Positions 29,083-37,805 of a stretch of 64,000 nt of DNA are shown one piece after another. A model generated the notes under the pieces. That model had not been told where the DNA came from, did no database searches, and was given only the letters and a program-made list of their open reading frames with translations. The stretch is from Pseudoxanthomonas mexicana. Lineage in GTDB: Bacteria; Pseudomonadota; Gammaproteobacteria; Xanthomonadales; Xanthomonadaceae. Numbering within the stretch: position 1 is the first letter of the stretch; the number at the start of each line of letters is the position of its first letter. Location: contig NZ_PDWV01000001.1 in NCBI RefSeq assembly GCF_010093385.1, positions 62,001-126,000 of the forward strand. Reading direction: 5' to 3'. A program made the position numbers and the translations under genes.

Positions 29083-30672
29083 TCAGTCCAGCGCGCGGTA
29101 GCGGAAATTACGGAAGTGCACCTTGCCCTGGCCGGCGGCATACAGCGACGGCTTCAGGGCCAGGAAGCCCCCGGCGACATTGTGGTGATAGCCGGAAACC
29201 TCCATCTGGACCGGGTACTTGGTCCAGTCCGTGCCGTCCTTGCTGGTATGGATCGTGACGACGTGGCGGTCGTGCTTGACCCGCAGCCACAGCCTGCCGC
29301 CGGTCGCGCTGGGGGGCAGTTTGCCTGGACGTTCCAGGCCGTAGCGGTGCATGACGAACTGTTCCCCATTGCTGCCCACGCCCGCATACAGGCGGTCGTT
29401 GTAGAACAGCACCGCGCCGCCCTGGGCGCCCGGTTCGATCTCCATCTCGACCTCGAACTGGTAGGCCAGGTCGCCGGCGATGACGCCCAGCGGCGAACTG
29501 TCGCGCGGCGAAGTGCCCTTGCCCTGCAGCGTCATCACGCCATCGCCGAAGGTGAGTCGACGCGACTCGTCCGGCGCCGGATCGTAGAAGGCCCACTGCG
29601 GCCCCAGCCTGCCAGCGCGGAAGTCGTCCGACAGGGCCATCCCATGCGGTGACAGCGCCGTGCCGGCGGGCTTGCGCAGCGGCCGGCTCAAGTCCCCGCC
29701 CTTGGCCACGAACCAGCCGTCCTCCGTCCACTCGATGGGGTCCAGCAGCGCCTGCCGGCCCAGCGTCCAGAAGTCGCGCTCGTAGCCGTGGTACATCATC
29801 CACCACTGTCCGGCGGCATCTTCCACCAGCGTGGCATGCCCGCGCGACCACCAGTACTGCTCGCGCGAGGTGGTACGCACCACAGGATTGTTCGGCGCGT
29901 TCTGCCACGGTCCGTGGATGGAGCGCGAGCGAGCGACGATCACCATGTGTCCGGTGGGCGGCCCCGCCGTGCCGCCGACCGCGGTGATCATGTAGTACCA
30001 GCCGTTGCGGAAGGTGATCTTCGGGCCTTCCTGCGCATAGCCCTCCACGTCCCACGATTCCGGATAACGCCAGCCGTCGTAGACATGCTTCACCTCGCCC
30101 ACGGTGCTCAGCCCATCGTCGGCCAGCTGCACGTAGTCGCCGGCGCTGAGGAACAGGTAGCGCTTGCCGTCCTCACCCACCGCATGGCCGGGGTCGATGT
30201 GGCCCGGCAGTCCGATGTCGATGGGTTCGCTCCACGGTCCGCGAATGTCGTCCGCCCACACCACGAAGTTGCTGCGTCGCGGCGATTCGGTGCCACCGAC
30301 GCGTGCGGGGAAGTAGATGTAGTAGCGCCCCGCGTGCTTGACCAGGTCGGGCGCCCAGATCGAGCCGAAGTTCTTGGTAATGGCATGGCCGATCGGCTGC
30401 CAGTTGACCAGGTCGCGCGAATGCCACAGCGGCAGTCCCGGATACGCGGTGAACGAGGACAGCGTCAGGTAGTAATCCTCGCCATCCTTGAGCACCGACG
30501 GATCGGGACGATCGCCCGCCAGCACCGGATTGAGGAAGGTGCCGTCGCCGAGATCGGCCTGGCGCTGGTGCTCGATGCCGCGCTTCCAGGCCGGGGGCGC
30601 GGCATCGGCCGCAAGCGCACTGAAGGCGACGCACAAGGACAGGGCAGCGGTGAAGAATCGGGTGAATAGCAT
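29083..30672 (-). CDS. GH43-family glycoside hydrolase
   Basis: Secreted 529-residue five-bladed-propeller glycosidase. After the signal peptide (to about LAADA) the catalytic base is in LAGDRPDPSVL, the pKa-modulating aspartate in SIWAPDLVKH and the acid glutamate in EGYAQEGPKIT. The C-terminal 200 residues look like a beta-sandwich accessory domain (DDFRAGRLGPQWAFYDP onwards). GH43 enzymes act on arabinan or xylan side chains; in this locus an arabinofuranosidase or xylosidase on pectin side chains is likely. GAGGAAA precedes the ATG, and pelA ends 11 bases upstream. Confidence 0.9.
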   Translation of the reverse strand: MLFTRFFTAALSLCVAFSALAADAAPPAWKRGIEHQRQADLGDGTFLNPVLAGDRPDPSVLKDGEDYYLTLSSFTAYPGLPLWHSRDLVNWQPIGHAITKNFGSIWAPDLVKHAGRYYIYFPARVGGTESPRRSNFVVWADDIRGPWSEPIDIGLPGHIDPGHAVGEDGKRYLFLSAGDYVQLADDGLSTVGEVKHVYDGWRYPESWDVEGYAQEGPKITFRNGWYYMITAVGGTAGPPTGHMVIVARSRSIHGPWQNAPNNPVVRTTSREQYWWSRGHATLVEDAAGQWWMMYHGYERDFWTLGRQALLDPIEWTEDGWFVAKGGDLSRPLRKPAGTALSPHGMALSDDFRAGRLGPQWAFYDPAPDESRRLTFGDGVMTLQGKGTSPRDSSPLGVIAGDLAYQFEVEMEIEPGAQGGAVLFYNDRLYAGVGSNGEQFVMHRYGLERPGKLPPSATGGRLWLRVKHDRHVVTIHTSKDGTDWTKYPVQMEVSGYHHNVAGGFLALKPSLYAAGQGKVHFRNFRYRALD

Positions 30673-30683
30673 GCGGGATTTCC

Positions 30684-31820
30684 TCAGGGCGTGACCGGGC
30701 GCGACGCCTTCCATTGCGGGTACTCCTGCGACAGCAGCCGCGTCGGCCAGCTGCCGTACCACTCGTAGCCGGTACGCCGCTCGCGCGGGATGTCTTCGTA
30801 ACGCGCGACGCGCCGGCTGTCGCGGGTAGCGAGGACGACACTGTTGTCTTTCAGGTCGTAGAAGCGCGCCCACAGACCGGAGGCCATTGGGTCGGGCACC
30901 AGTCGGCGATCCTTCGTGCTGCTGTGGTACTGGAATCGCTCGGCAGGGGCGTCGAACGTTTCGATGCGCCAGCCCGTGACCTCCACACGGCGTAACCACG
31001 CGACCGCGCCGTCGACCGCTTTCACCACCTCGGGCGACGGATCGGGGATCGACATCAGATAGCGGACCACTCCGACGGTTTCCTGGCCGGTGATCGACGG
31101 TAGTTCAAACTTGCGTCCCTGTGCGGGTGCCAGCGTTTGCGCGTCATACTGGCCCGCCCAGCCTGCGAGCGCGTCGCCCTGCAGTACCTGCAGGCGCAGC
31201 AGGCAGGCATCGCCGGCATCGATGGCCGCCTGCACGTGGGTGCGCAGGGCCGCATCGACGAACGCATAGCGGCGGGTATCGGACACGATCCTGCGCAACG
31301 TTCCCAGCACGCCGACGGTCACGTCGTCGGCGATGGTGATGTGCGGGTGGTAGGGCTGCGTGGCCGGCACCGTGTGCGGCCAGCCCCCGCATGAGGGTAT
31401 CTGCTGTGCCAACGTGAATTGCAGGCCTTTCAGGCTGCCGTCGCGATACCGCGCATCGCCGGTGACCGCGTACGCGGTGGCCAGATAGTCGAGCTGCGTG
31501 TAGATGTTGCGGTTGTCGAAGCTGCCGCCGTACTTGCGCGCTTCGGCATCGAAACTCGCCCTCTCCGCATCGTCGAGGATGCGGGCCGGATCCTGGTTCT
31601 CGATCCAGCCGCCATCGACGCGCTGGTAGCGCAGGATGTTGTCGGCGATCTTCGCAACGTCCTCCGGCAGGTAGCGCGGATAGGCATCGCCATGCACGTT
31701 GCGCCAGTGGTGGATGGCATCGTCGAAGCCGGCGAGCGAAGGTGCGTCATCCGACGGCGCGGCCATCGCCGACGAGGATGCGATCATCAACGCGATGGCC
31801 AGGGCACGCACCGCATTCAT
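30684..31820 (-). CDS. pelA: Pectate lyase, PL10 (PelA/Pel-15E type)
   Basis: Secreted 378-residue lyase cutting polygalacturonate by beta-elimination. A signal peptide ends near SSAMA. The FDNRNIYTQLDYLATAYAV segment and the later IPSCGGWPHTVPATQPYHPHITIADD match the PL10 fold, and the C-terminal block RFYDLKDNSVVLATRDSR is typical. The ATG overlaps the dctM stop (ATGA), placing it in one operon with the TRAP transporter. Gene symbol given by family only. Confidence 0.9.
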   Translation of the reverse strand: MNAVRALAIALMIASSSAMAAPSDDAPSLAGFDDAIHHWRNVHGDAYPRYLPEDVAKIADNILRYQRVDGGWIENQDPARILDDAERASFDAEARKYGGSFDNRNIYTQLDYLATAYAVTGDARYRDGSLKGLQFTLAQQIPSCGGWPHTVPATQPYHPHITIADDVTVGVLGTLRRIVSDTRRYAFVDAALRTHVQAAIDAGDACLLRLQVLQGDALAGWAGQYDAQTLAPAQGRKFELPSITGQETVGVVRYLMSIPDPSPEVVKAVDGAVAWLRRVEVTGWRIETFDAPAERFQYHSSTKDRRLVPDPMASGLWARFYDLKDNSVVLATRDSRRVARYEDIPRERRTGYEWYGSWPTRLLSQEYPQWKASRPVTP

Positions 31821-33100
31821 CCCTTCAACGCCCGCGGCAACCACAGCGAGAGGTCGGGGAACAGCGCCACCACCAGCAGCACCGCCAAGCCGGCCAGCCA
31901 GAACGGCCAGATCGTGCGCATGCTCTGCGCGATGGTGATCTTGCCGATGGCGGTGCCGATGAACAGCACCGAGCCCACCGGCGGCGTGACCAGGCCGATG
32001 CCGCCGGTCAGCACCAGCACCAGCCCAAAGTGGACCGGATCGATGCCGTAAGCCTTCGCCACCGGCAGGAAGATCGGCGTGCAGATGAGGATCATAGGCG
32101 CCAGGTCCATGAACGTGCCCAGCACCAGCAGCACCAGGATGATCAGCAGCAGCACCGTGTACTTGCTGTGGGCGATGGACTGCAGTGCCTCGACGGCCGC
32201 AGCGGGCACCTGCAGGTAGGCCAGCAACCAGCCGAACACCGCCGCGGTGGCGATGACGAACAGGATGACGCCGGTGGTGCGCGCGGCATGCGTCACCGTG
32301 GCGAAGAATTCCTTCCGCGAGAGCTGGCGATACAGCACGCTGGTCACCAGCAGCGCGTAGACCACCGCGATGGCGGCGCTCTCCACCGCCGTGAAGATGC
32401 CGGCACGGATGCCGAAGAAGATCAGGCCCACCAGTCCCAGTCCCGGCAGCGCGGAAACCAGCCGCAGCAGTACCGCCCGCATGCCTGGGAACGGTTCCGT
32501 GCCATAGCCGCGCTTGCACGCTACCGCCCAGCCCGTGAACATCAGCACGATCGTCATCAGCAGCGCGGGCACGATGCCGGCAGCGAACAGGTCGGCGATG
32601 GACAGGCCGCCGCCCGCCGCTGCGGAGAATAGGATCAGGTTGTGCGAAGGCGGCACCAGCAGCGCCACCAGTGCGGCGGTGATGCTGACATTGACGGCGA
32701 AATCCCGGTCGTACCCGCGCTTGACCATCTGCGGGATCATCGTGCCGCCGACGGCCGACACGTCGGCGATGGCCGAGCCCGACACGCCACCGAAGAACAG
32801 CGAAGACAGGATGCTGACCTGGCCCAGTCCGCCGCGCAGGCGGCCGACCAGAGACGCTGCCAGGCTGATGAGACGCTCAGAGATCCCGCCGCGCAGCATG
32901 ATCTCGCCCGCGAAGATGAAAAGCGGAATCGCGATCAGCGAGGCCGACCCGGTGCCCGATGAGATCTGCTGCACCAGCACGATGCTGGGCAGGTCCAGGT
33001 AGAGCAGTGTGGCCAGCGACGCGGCCGCCAGTGCGTACGCAACCGGCACGCCGATCAGCAGCAGGATCGCGAAGATCGAGAAGAGCAGGGTGATCGCCAT
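31817..33100 (-). CDS. dctM: TRAP transporter large permease (DctM)
   Basis: Inner-membrane carrier of 427 residues with about 12 hydrophobic segments, starting ITLLFSIFAILLLIGVPVAYAL and containing the family's GGVSGSAIADVSAVGG and VPPSHNLILF motifs. With the small permease and the periplasmic binder it would import an organic acid using the Na+ gradient, here most likely a uronate or oligouronate by context. Three bases separate it from dctQ. Confidence 0.93.
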   Translation of the reverse strand: MAITLLFSIFAILLLIGVPVAYALAAASLATLLYLDLPSIVLVQQISSGTGSASLIAIPLFIFAGEIMLRGGISERLISLAASLVGRLRGGLGQVSILSSLFFGGVSGSAIADVSAVGGTMIPQMVKRGYDRDFAVNVSITAALVALLVPPSHNLILFSAAAGGGLSIADLFAAGIVPALLMTIVLMFTGWAVACKRGYGTEPFPGMRAVLLRLVSALPGLGLVGLIFFGIRAGIFTAVESAAIAVVYALLVTSVLYRQLSRKEFFATVTHAARTTGVILFVIATAAVFGWLLAYLQVPAAAVEALQSIAHSKYTVLLLIILVLLVLGTFMDLAPMILICTPIFLPVAKAYGIDPVHFGLVLVLTGGIGLVTPPVGSVLFIGTAIGKITIAQSMRTIWPFWLAGLAVLLVVALFPDLSLWLPRALKG

Positions 33101-33103
33101 GGG

Positions 33104-33622
33104 TCAGCGGGCCTCTTCGGTCGGCGGCGCGCGCAGCACCAGGAGCAGGCGGTACAGGGCGAACACCACCATCAGCAGGCCACCCAGCGAGAGCGGCAGG
33201 TAGCCGATGCTCTGCGGCATGGGCGCCCCGGCGATGCGGATGTCCAGGCCGTCGAACAGCAGCACCGCGCCCCAGTACGCCATCACCGCGCCGATGGCGG
33301 CGATCACCAGCGGCGAAACGGCATGCAACGCCTTCTTCAGGCGCGGACCCATCGCATCGGCCAGCAGGAAGAAGCCGAAGTGCCTGTTCGTATGCACACC
33401 GGCCGCGGCGCCCAGGCTCATGGCCGTGGTCAGCAGCAGCACGGTCACCGGTTCGGTCCAGCTGGGCGAGTCGTTGATGACGTAGCGGGCGATCACCTGC
33501 CAGCCCTGCACGACCACCAATCCCAACAGAGCGGCGACTGCGATCGCGATGGCGACGTTGGACAACGCGTCCATGCCGCGTTGAAGCGGCGTGGCGGGAG
33601 GAAATGCGGCTTCTTCTGACAT
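33104..33622 (-). CDS. dctQ: TRAP transporter small permease (DctQ)
   Basis: A 172-residue membrane protein with four predicted helices, including VAIAIAVAALLGLVVVQGW and the DctQ-like SPSWTEPVTVLLLTTAMSLGAAAG. It is the partner of DctM. GAGGA lies upstream of the ATG, 9 bases after the dctP stop. Confidence 0.9.
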   Translation of the reverse strand: MSEEAAFPPATPLQRGMDALSNVAIAIAVAALLGLVVVQGWQVIARYVINDSPSWTEPVTVLLLTTAMSLGAAAGVHTNRHFGFFLLADAMGPRLKKALHAVSPLVIAAIGAVMAYWGAVLLFDGLDIRIAGAPMPQSIGYLPLSLGGLLMVVFALYRLLLVLRAPPTEEAR

Positions 33623-33631
33623 CGTCGGTCC

Positions 33632-34627
33632 TCAGGCCAGGTCGCGGATGCGGCGGTAGAGCGCGTCGATCGCCGGATCCTTGCGGTATTCGGACAGCAG
33701 CGGCTGCGAGGCGCGCGCGAAGGCAGCAAGGTCGGCCTCGTTATGCTCCACGCCCGCGGCGAAGACCGCTTCGCGGGCCTTCGCTTCGGATGCATCCCAG
33801 AGCGACCGCATCACGCTCACCGACTGTCGGGCGGTTTCGACAAGCAATTCGCGGTCGCGCGGTTGCAGGCCATCCAGTGTGCGCTGCGACACCAGCAGCA
33901 CGTCCGGTGCGTAGGAATGGTTGGTCTGCGACCAGTAGCGCGCGGCTTCGAAGTGGCGGCTGGAATGGAAGCTGCGGATGTTGTTCTCCGCCCCGTCGAT
34001 CATGCGCGTCTCCAGCCCAGAGAACACCTCGCCCAGCGACAGCGGCGTGGGATTGGCGCCGAACAGGCGCAGCATGCGGATGAAGATGTCCGACACCGGT
34101 ACGCGGACCTTCAGTCCATGCAGGTCGGCGGGCGCGCGGATCGCGTGCTGGGTGTTGTAGAAGCAGCGCGCACCCGAGTCGTAGATCGCCAGGCCGACCA
34201 GGCCGCGCTTCGCGAAGCCTTCCAGCACCGCCTTGCCCACGCCCTCGTCCATCGCGCGACGCATGTGCGGCACCGAGTCGAACACGTAGGGCAGGCACAG
34301 GGCCTGGGTCAGCGGGAAGGCGTTGTTCAGCGCGCCGGCGTACACGCGGGTCATGTCGATGGCGCCGAAGCGCGCCATGTCGATGGCCTCGGATTCGCGG
34401 CCCAGCTGGCCGGAGTGATACTGGCGCAGGGTCACCCGGCCGCCCGTCTCGCGCGCCATCGTCTCGCCGATCCAGCGCACCGCCTCGACGGTGGGATAGT
34501 CCTTCACGTGCACGTCGGTGGCGGTCATCACGTGCCTGCCTTCGTCGGCCAGCACGTGAATTCCCGCCAGCGGCATGGCGGCCGCGGCTCCGACACCCGC
34601 GGCCAGGAAACGACGACGGTTCATCAT
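33632..34627 (-). CDS. dctP: TRAP transporter periplasmic binding protein (DctP)
   Basis: A 331-residue solute-binding protein. The N-terminus has a twin-arginine-like signal (NRRRFLAAGVGAAAAMPLAG). The DctP body shows MARFGAIDMTRVYAGAL, YDSGARCFYN, LHGLKVRVPVSDI and the VFSGLETRMIDGAENN segment near the conserved ligand-contacting region. The ATG overlaps the upstream hydratase stop (ATGA). Likely ligand galacturonate, an unsaturated digalacturonate or a related acid, from gene context only. Confidence 0.92.
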   Translation of the reverse strand: MMNRRRFLAAGVGAAAAMPLAGIHVLADEGRHVMTATDVHVKDYPTVEAVRWIGETMARETGGRVTLRQYHSGQLGRESEAIDMARFGAIDMTRVYAGALNNAFPLTQALCLPYVFDSVPHMRRAMDEGVGKAVLEGFAKRGLVGLAIYDSGARCFYNTQHAIRAPADLHGLKVRVPVSDIFIRMLRLFGANPTPLSLGEVFSGLETRMIDGAENNIRSFHSSRHFEAARYWSQTNHSYAPDVLLVSQRTLDGLQPRDRELLVETARQSVSVMRSLWDASEAKAREAVFAAGVEHNEADLAAFARASQPLLSEYRKDPAIDALYRRIRDLA

Positions 34628-35481
34628 GCGCGCCAGTCTCCTTCGTCCTTCGGGCTGGCCGCCACGGCCAGCGCCTCGATGCTGCCATGGCCGTGGAACT
34701 CGATGCGTGCCTGCTGCCCCGGCAGGATGTCGTGGATGCCGGTCGCGTTGCCGGTGGCGATCAGGTCGCCGGCTTTCAGCGGACGGCCGCGGCGGGCAGA
34801 GCGCGACAGTGCGAAGGCGAAGGCCGCACGCAGGCCGCCGGGCAGCGTGGTGGCGCCGCCCTCGCCGACCTGCCGGCCGTCTATCGAGGTGGTGCAGGTC
34901 AGCGAGGCGTCGCTGCGATCGGTCCAGTCCGGGATTTCGGCGCCCATCACCAGGCCATTGTTGTTGCCGAAGTCCGAGACCACCACACGCGGGCCGAGCT
35001 GGTTGATCGTCGCCAGCGGGCTGCTGGCCACTTCCATGCCGATGAACAGGGTCGACGGTACGGCAGCGGCTTCGGCCGGCGTCCAGTCGGTCTTGTCCGC
35101 AGACACGTCGACCTCCAGACGCAGCACGTACTCGGCTTCCACCGCGCCGAAGCCGCCTTCGAACACCTCGAACGTGGGCTGACTACCGGTAGCCACCTGC
35201 AGCTGGCGCGCGAAGATCGGGCCGAGCAGGCGCTCGTCGCCTGATATGTCGCGCCGTTCCGGTGCGATGAAGCCCACCTTCCACCCGACCACGCGGTCGG
35301 GCCACTGCGCAATGGCCAGATCCTGCACGCGATACGCCGTAACCAGGTCGTCGGGCACCTCGCCGGGAAAGCCGGGCAACGCCCGGCCCTGGCGGCGCGC
35401 GCCGACGAAGCCGTCCGCGATGGCAGCCAGCGCGGGCGCCGCGGAACGCGCGTCGGCGAGGGCGTTTGGGTCGTTACTCAA
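34624..35481 (-). CDS. FAH-family hydratase (2-keto-4-pentenoate hydratase-like)
   Basis: A 285-residue member of the fumarylacetoacetase superfamily resembling MhpD-type hydratases: VGWKVGFIAPERR, the acidic FGAVEAEYVLRLEVDV motif with metal-ligand glutamates, and GDLIATGNATGIHDILPGQQ near the C-terminus. These act on 2-keto acids with Mg2+. I use a TTG start (LSNDPNALAD) because GGGGAGA precedes it; the frame to 35616 would run through the operator region. In a pectin operon it may handle a deoxy-keto acid, unproven. It is the first gene of the TRAP operon. Confidence 0.8.
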   Translation of the reverse strand: MSNDPNALADARSAAPALAAIADGFVGARRQGRALPGFPGEVPDDLVTAYRVQDLAIAQWPDRVVGWKVGFIAPERRDISGDERLLGPIFARQLQVATGSQPTFEVFEGGFGAVEAEYVLRLEVDVSADKTDWTPAEAAAVPSTLFIGMEVASSPLATINQLGPRVVVSDFGNNNGLVMGAEIPDWTDRSDASLTCTTSIDGRQVGEGGATTLPGGLRAAFAFALSRSARRGRPLKAGDLIATGNATGIHDILPGQQARIEFHGHGSIEALAVAASPKDEGDWRA

Positions 35482-35545
35482 GTGGGTTCTCCCCGCTGCG
35501 TTTTGTTGCACTGCCGAGTGACAGCGCAGGTTGATGGCCTGTATA

Positions 35546-35563
35546 TGGTAAACCGGTGTCATT
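35546..35563. promoter_or_regulatory. Candidate LacI-type operator between hydratase and PL1 genes
   Basis: TGGTAAACCGGTGTCATT, matching the kduI site apart from one extra A. It lies in the divergent region 65 bases from the hydratase TTG and 70 from the pectate lyase ATG, so one site could control both directions. Confidence 0.65.
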
Positions 35564-35632
35564 GACAATGTGCACTGCCGCAAAATCCATCCCGATGCCA
35601 CGATGCGTCGATCCACTCCTGGGAGGGAGCCA

Positions 35633-36985
35633 ATGTTTCATGACCGTTTCCCCACGTGGGCGCGCGCCCGCGGGCTGAGTCGCGGCCTGGCCGCGCTGCT
35701 GGTGCTCGCCATGGCGCCGGTGCTCGCCACTGATACCCGTCCGCTCGCATTTCCTGGCGCCCAGGGCGCGGCGGCACACACGCCCGGTGGGCGCGGCGGC
35801 AAGATCGTGCGCGTGACCACGCTGGCGGCCGACGGTCCCGGATCGTTCAAGGAAGCGGTCAGCGCCAAGGGGCCGCGCATCGTGGTGTTCGAAGTGGGCG
35901 GCGTGATCGACCTGGGCATGAAGGAGCTGCGCATCGACGAGCCGTTCCTGACCATCGCCGGCCAGACCGCGCCGCATCCCGGGGTGACGATCATCAAGGG
36001 CGGCCTGACCATCGCCACCCACGACGTGGTCATCCGCCACCTTCGCATCCGGCCGGGGGATGGCGGCCTGCCCAAGCGCTCCGGCGACATCGACGCCATC
36101 ACCACCGTGCGCGGTGCGCACGACGTGATCGTGGATCACTGCTCCCTCACCTGGGCCACCGACGAGAACCTGAGCGCGTCCAGCACCCGCTTCCATGGCG
36201 AGAACGAGGCCGAATGGATGGCCAACGCCTCGCGCCGGATCACCTACAGCAACAACATCGTCGGTGAGGGACTGGCCAATTCGATCCATGCCAAGGGCGA
36301 GCACTCCAAGGGCTCACTGATCCATGACCATGTGAACGACGTGCTGATCGTCGGCAACCTGTACGCGCACAATTACGAGCGAAGCCCGCTGTTCAAGGGC
36401 GGGGCGCGCGGCCAGGTGATCAACAACCTGATCTACAACCCCGGACAGCGCGCCATTCACTACAACCTGATCGCGGAAGAGTGGTTGGGCCATCCCTATT
36501 CGAAAGGCCAGATGGTGGTGCGGGGCAATGTCATGCGCGCCGGCAGGTCGACCGAGCCGCTCGCTTTCCTGATGATCGGTGGTTCGGGCGACCTGGACCT
36601 GTATGCGCATGACAACCTGGTGGTCGATCGCATCGGCAACCAGAGCATCCAGGAAACCGGCAGCTACACCACCGCGCCGGTGAAACTCAATCGCGTCAAG
36701 ACCGCGCCCGCGCTGCCGTTCGGTGTCGCGCTGTTGCCGTCCGCCCAGGTACAGGATGCGGTGATCGAGAACGTGGGCGCCACGCCCTGGAACCGCGACC
36801 TGATCGACCGCCGCATCGTCGCCGATGTCATCGAAGGGCGGGGCGAGATCATCGACAGCCAGGAGCAGGTGGGCGGCTATCCGCAGTACAAGGAAGCTCG
36901 CAGGCCCTTCGTCGAGAGCGAATGGAACCTGGACGTGATGGAGCCGAAGTCGGGCAGCTATCCGCGCGGTGAACCGCTGCGCTGA
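35633..36985 (+). CDS. Pectate lyase, PL1-like parallel beta-helix
   Basis: Secreted 450-residue lyase. The ATG follows GGGAGGGAG, and a signal peptide (LSRGLAALLVLAMAPVLA) leads into the typical PL1 start LAFPGAQGAAAHTPGGRGGKI, then IVVFEVGGVIDLGMKELRID and the Ca2+-binding/catalytic region ITTVRGAHDVIVDHCSLTWAT, with later right-handed-helix repeats. It degrades polygalacturonate outside the cytoplasm. It diverges from the TRAP operon across a candidate operator. Confidence 0.88.
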   Translation: MFHDRFPTWARARGLSRGLAALLVLAMAPVLATDTRPLAFPGAQGAAAHTPGGRGGKIVRVTTLAADGPGSFKEAVSAKGPRIVVFEVGGVIDLGMKELRIDEPFLTIAGQTAPHPGVTIIKGGLTIATHDVVIRHLRIRPGDGGLPKRSGDIDAITTVRGAHDVIVDHCSLTWATDENLSASSTRFHGENEAEWMANASRRITYSNNIVGEGLANSIHAKGEHSKGSLIHDHVNDVLIVGNLYAHNYERSPLFKGGARGQVINNLIYNPGQRAIHYNLIAEEWLGHPYSKGQMVVRGNVMRAGRSTEPLAFLMIGGSGDLDLYAHDNLVVDRIGNQSIQETGSYTTAPVKLNRVKTAPALPFGVALLPSAQVQDAVIENVGATPWNRDLIDRRIVADVIEGRGEIIDSQEQVGGYPQYKEARRPFVESEWNLDVMEPKSGSYPRGEPLR

Positions 36986-37805
36986 CACGGCGAGGTGTTG
37001 GAAGGACGGAGTCTCTTGGAGCGCCCCGCGACTGACAGGGTCGTTTCCACGCAGCGGCGTGCCCGCATGATGCGGGCCATCGCCTGCGTCCCAGGCGGGC
37101 AGGCGGCGTTCGGATTCGAGCCCGTACTTGTCGGATCTGTGGACGTCCATGCTATTGCAGGCGAATGGACGCCCCGTGCCCTGTAGGCGCGATCGTGCGC
37201 GCCTCCGGCCAGCCCTTAAGTCGACACGTTGCCGAATGCAAGGTTCATTGACCGACGCACGCGAACTGCACTGACGGCAAGGCACGAGCTCCGAAGAGGA
37301 TGCGTTCGGGGACCTGCGACGGGCAAGCCGAGCCACGGCAACCCGACGCTCGTCACGCGCTTGCAAGTGAAGGCCGATATCGGTGATTCGTGCAACGGGC
37401 GGATCGGCGATCGCGTTCCCTGATTGCCCTTATCCCGCCCCGGCCACACGCAGTGAAGCCCGTTGCATGCGGAAGAAGGAAGGCTAGGGTTCCGGCATGG
37501 CTACCCGGGACGTCCGGGTGGCGTCCACACGTCGCGCGAAAAGCCCGATGTGGACCGCAGAGTCAAGGAGGTCAGCCGGCCGTGGCGTGCGACCTGTCCG
37601 CTTCCTCGCTGGATTCGATTCGATCTGCATCGGGACGCCGGTGGCTCGTCCGTCGATCCATCCCGCACTTCTGCCACCCTTGCGTCCACGAACATTGGGC
37701 AGTCTGCACGCTTGATGCATTGCTGTTGCCCGCCCAAAGAGAAGCCCGGCCGGGAGAGGCGGCCGGGCTTCGGGTGCGCCCCCAAGGGCGCGGCACATCG
37801 CGACG
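36986..37805. other. 820-base region without a recognisable gene
   Basis: Between the PL1 gene and the convergent TonB receptor. Small frames exist on both strands (for example 37390-37818) but none has a ribosome site, signal peptide or family-like composition. The only structure seen is the receptor terminator at 37741-37771. A decayed gene or an RNA gene cannot be excluded. Confidence 0.6.
37741..37771 (-). terminator. Terminator after TonB receptor
   Basis: GAAGCCCGGCCG and CGGCCGGGCTTC form a perfect 12-base stem; read on the minus strand it is followed by TCTTTGG. It sits 35 bases past the receptor stop. Confidence 0.85.
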
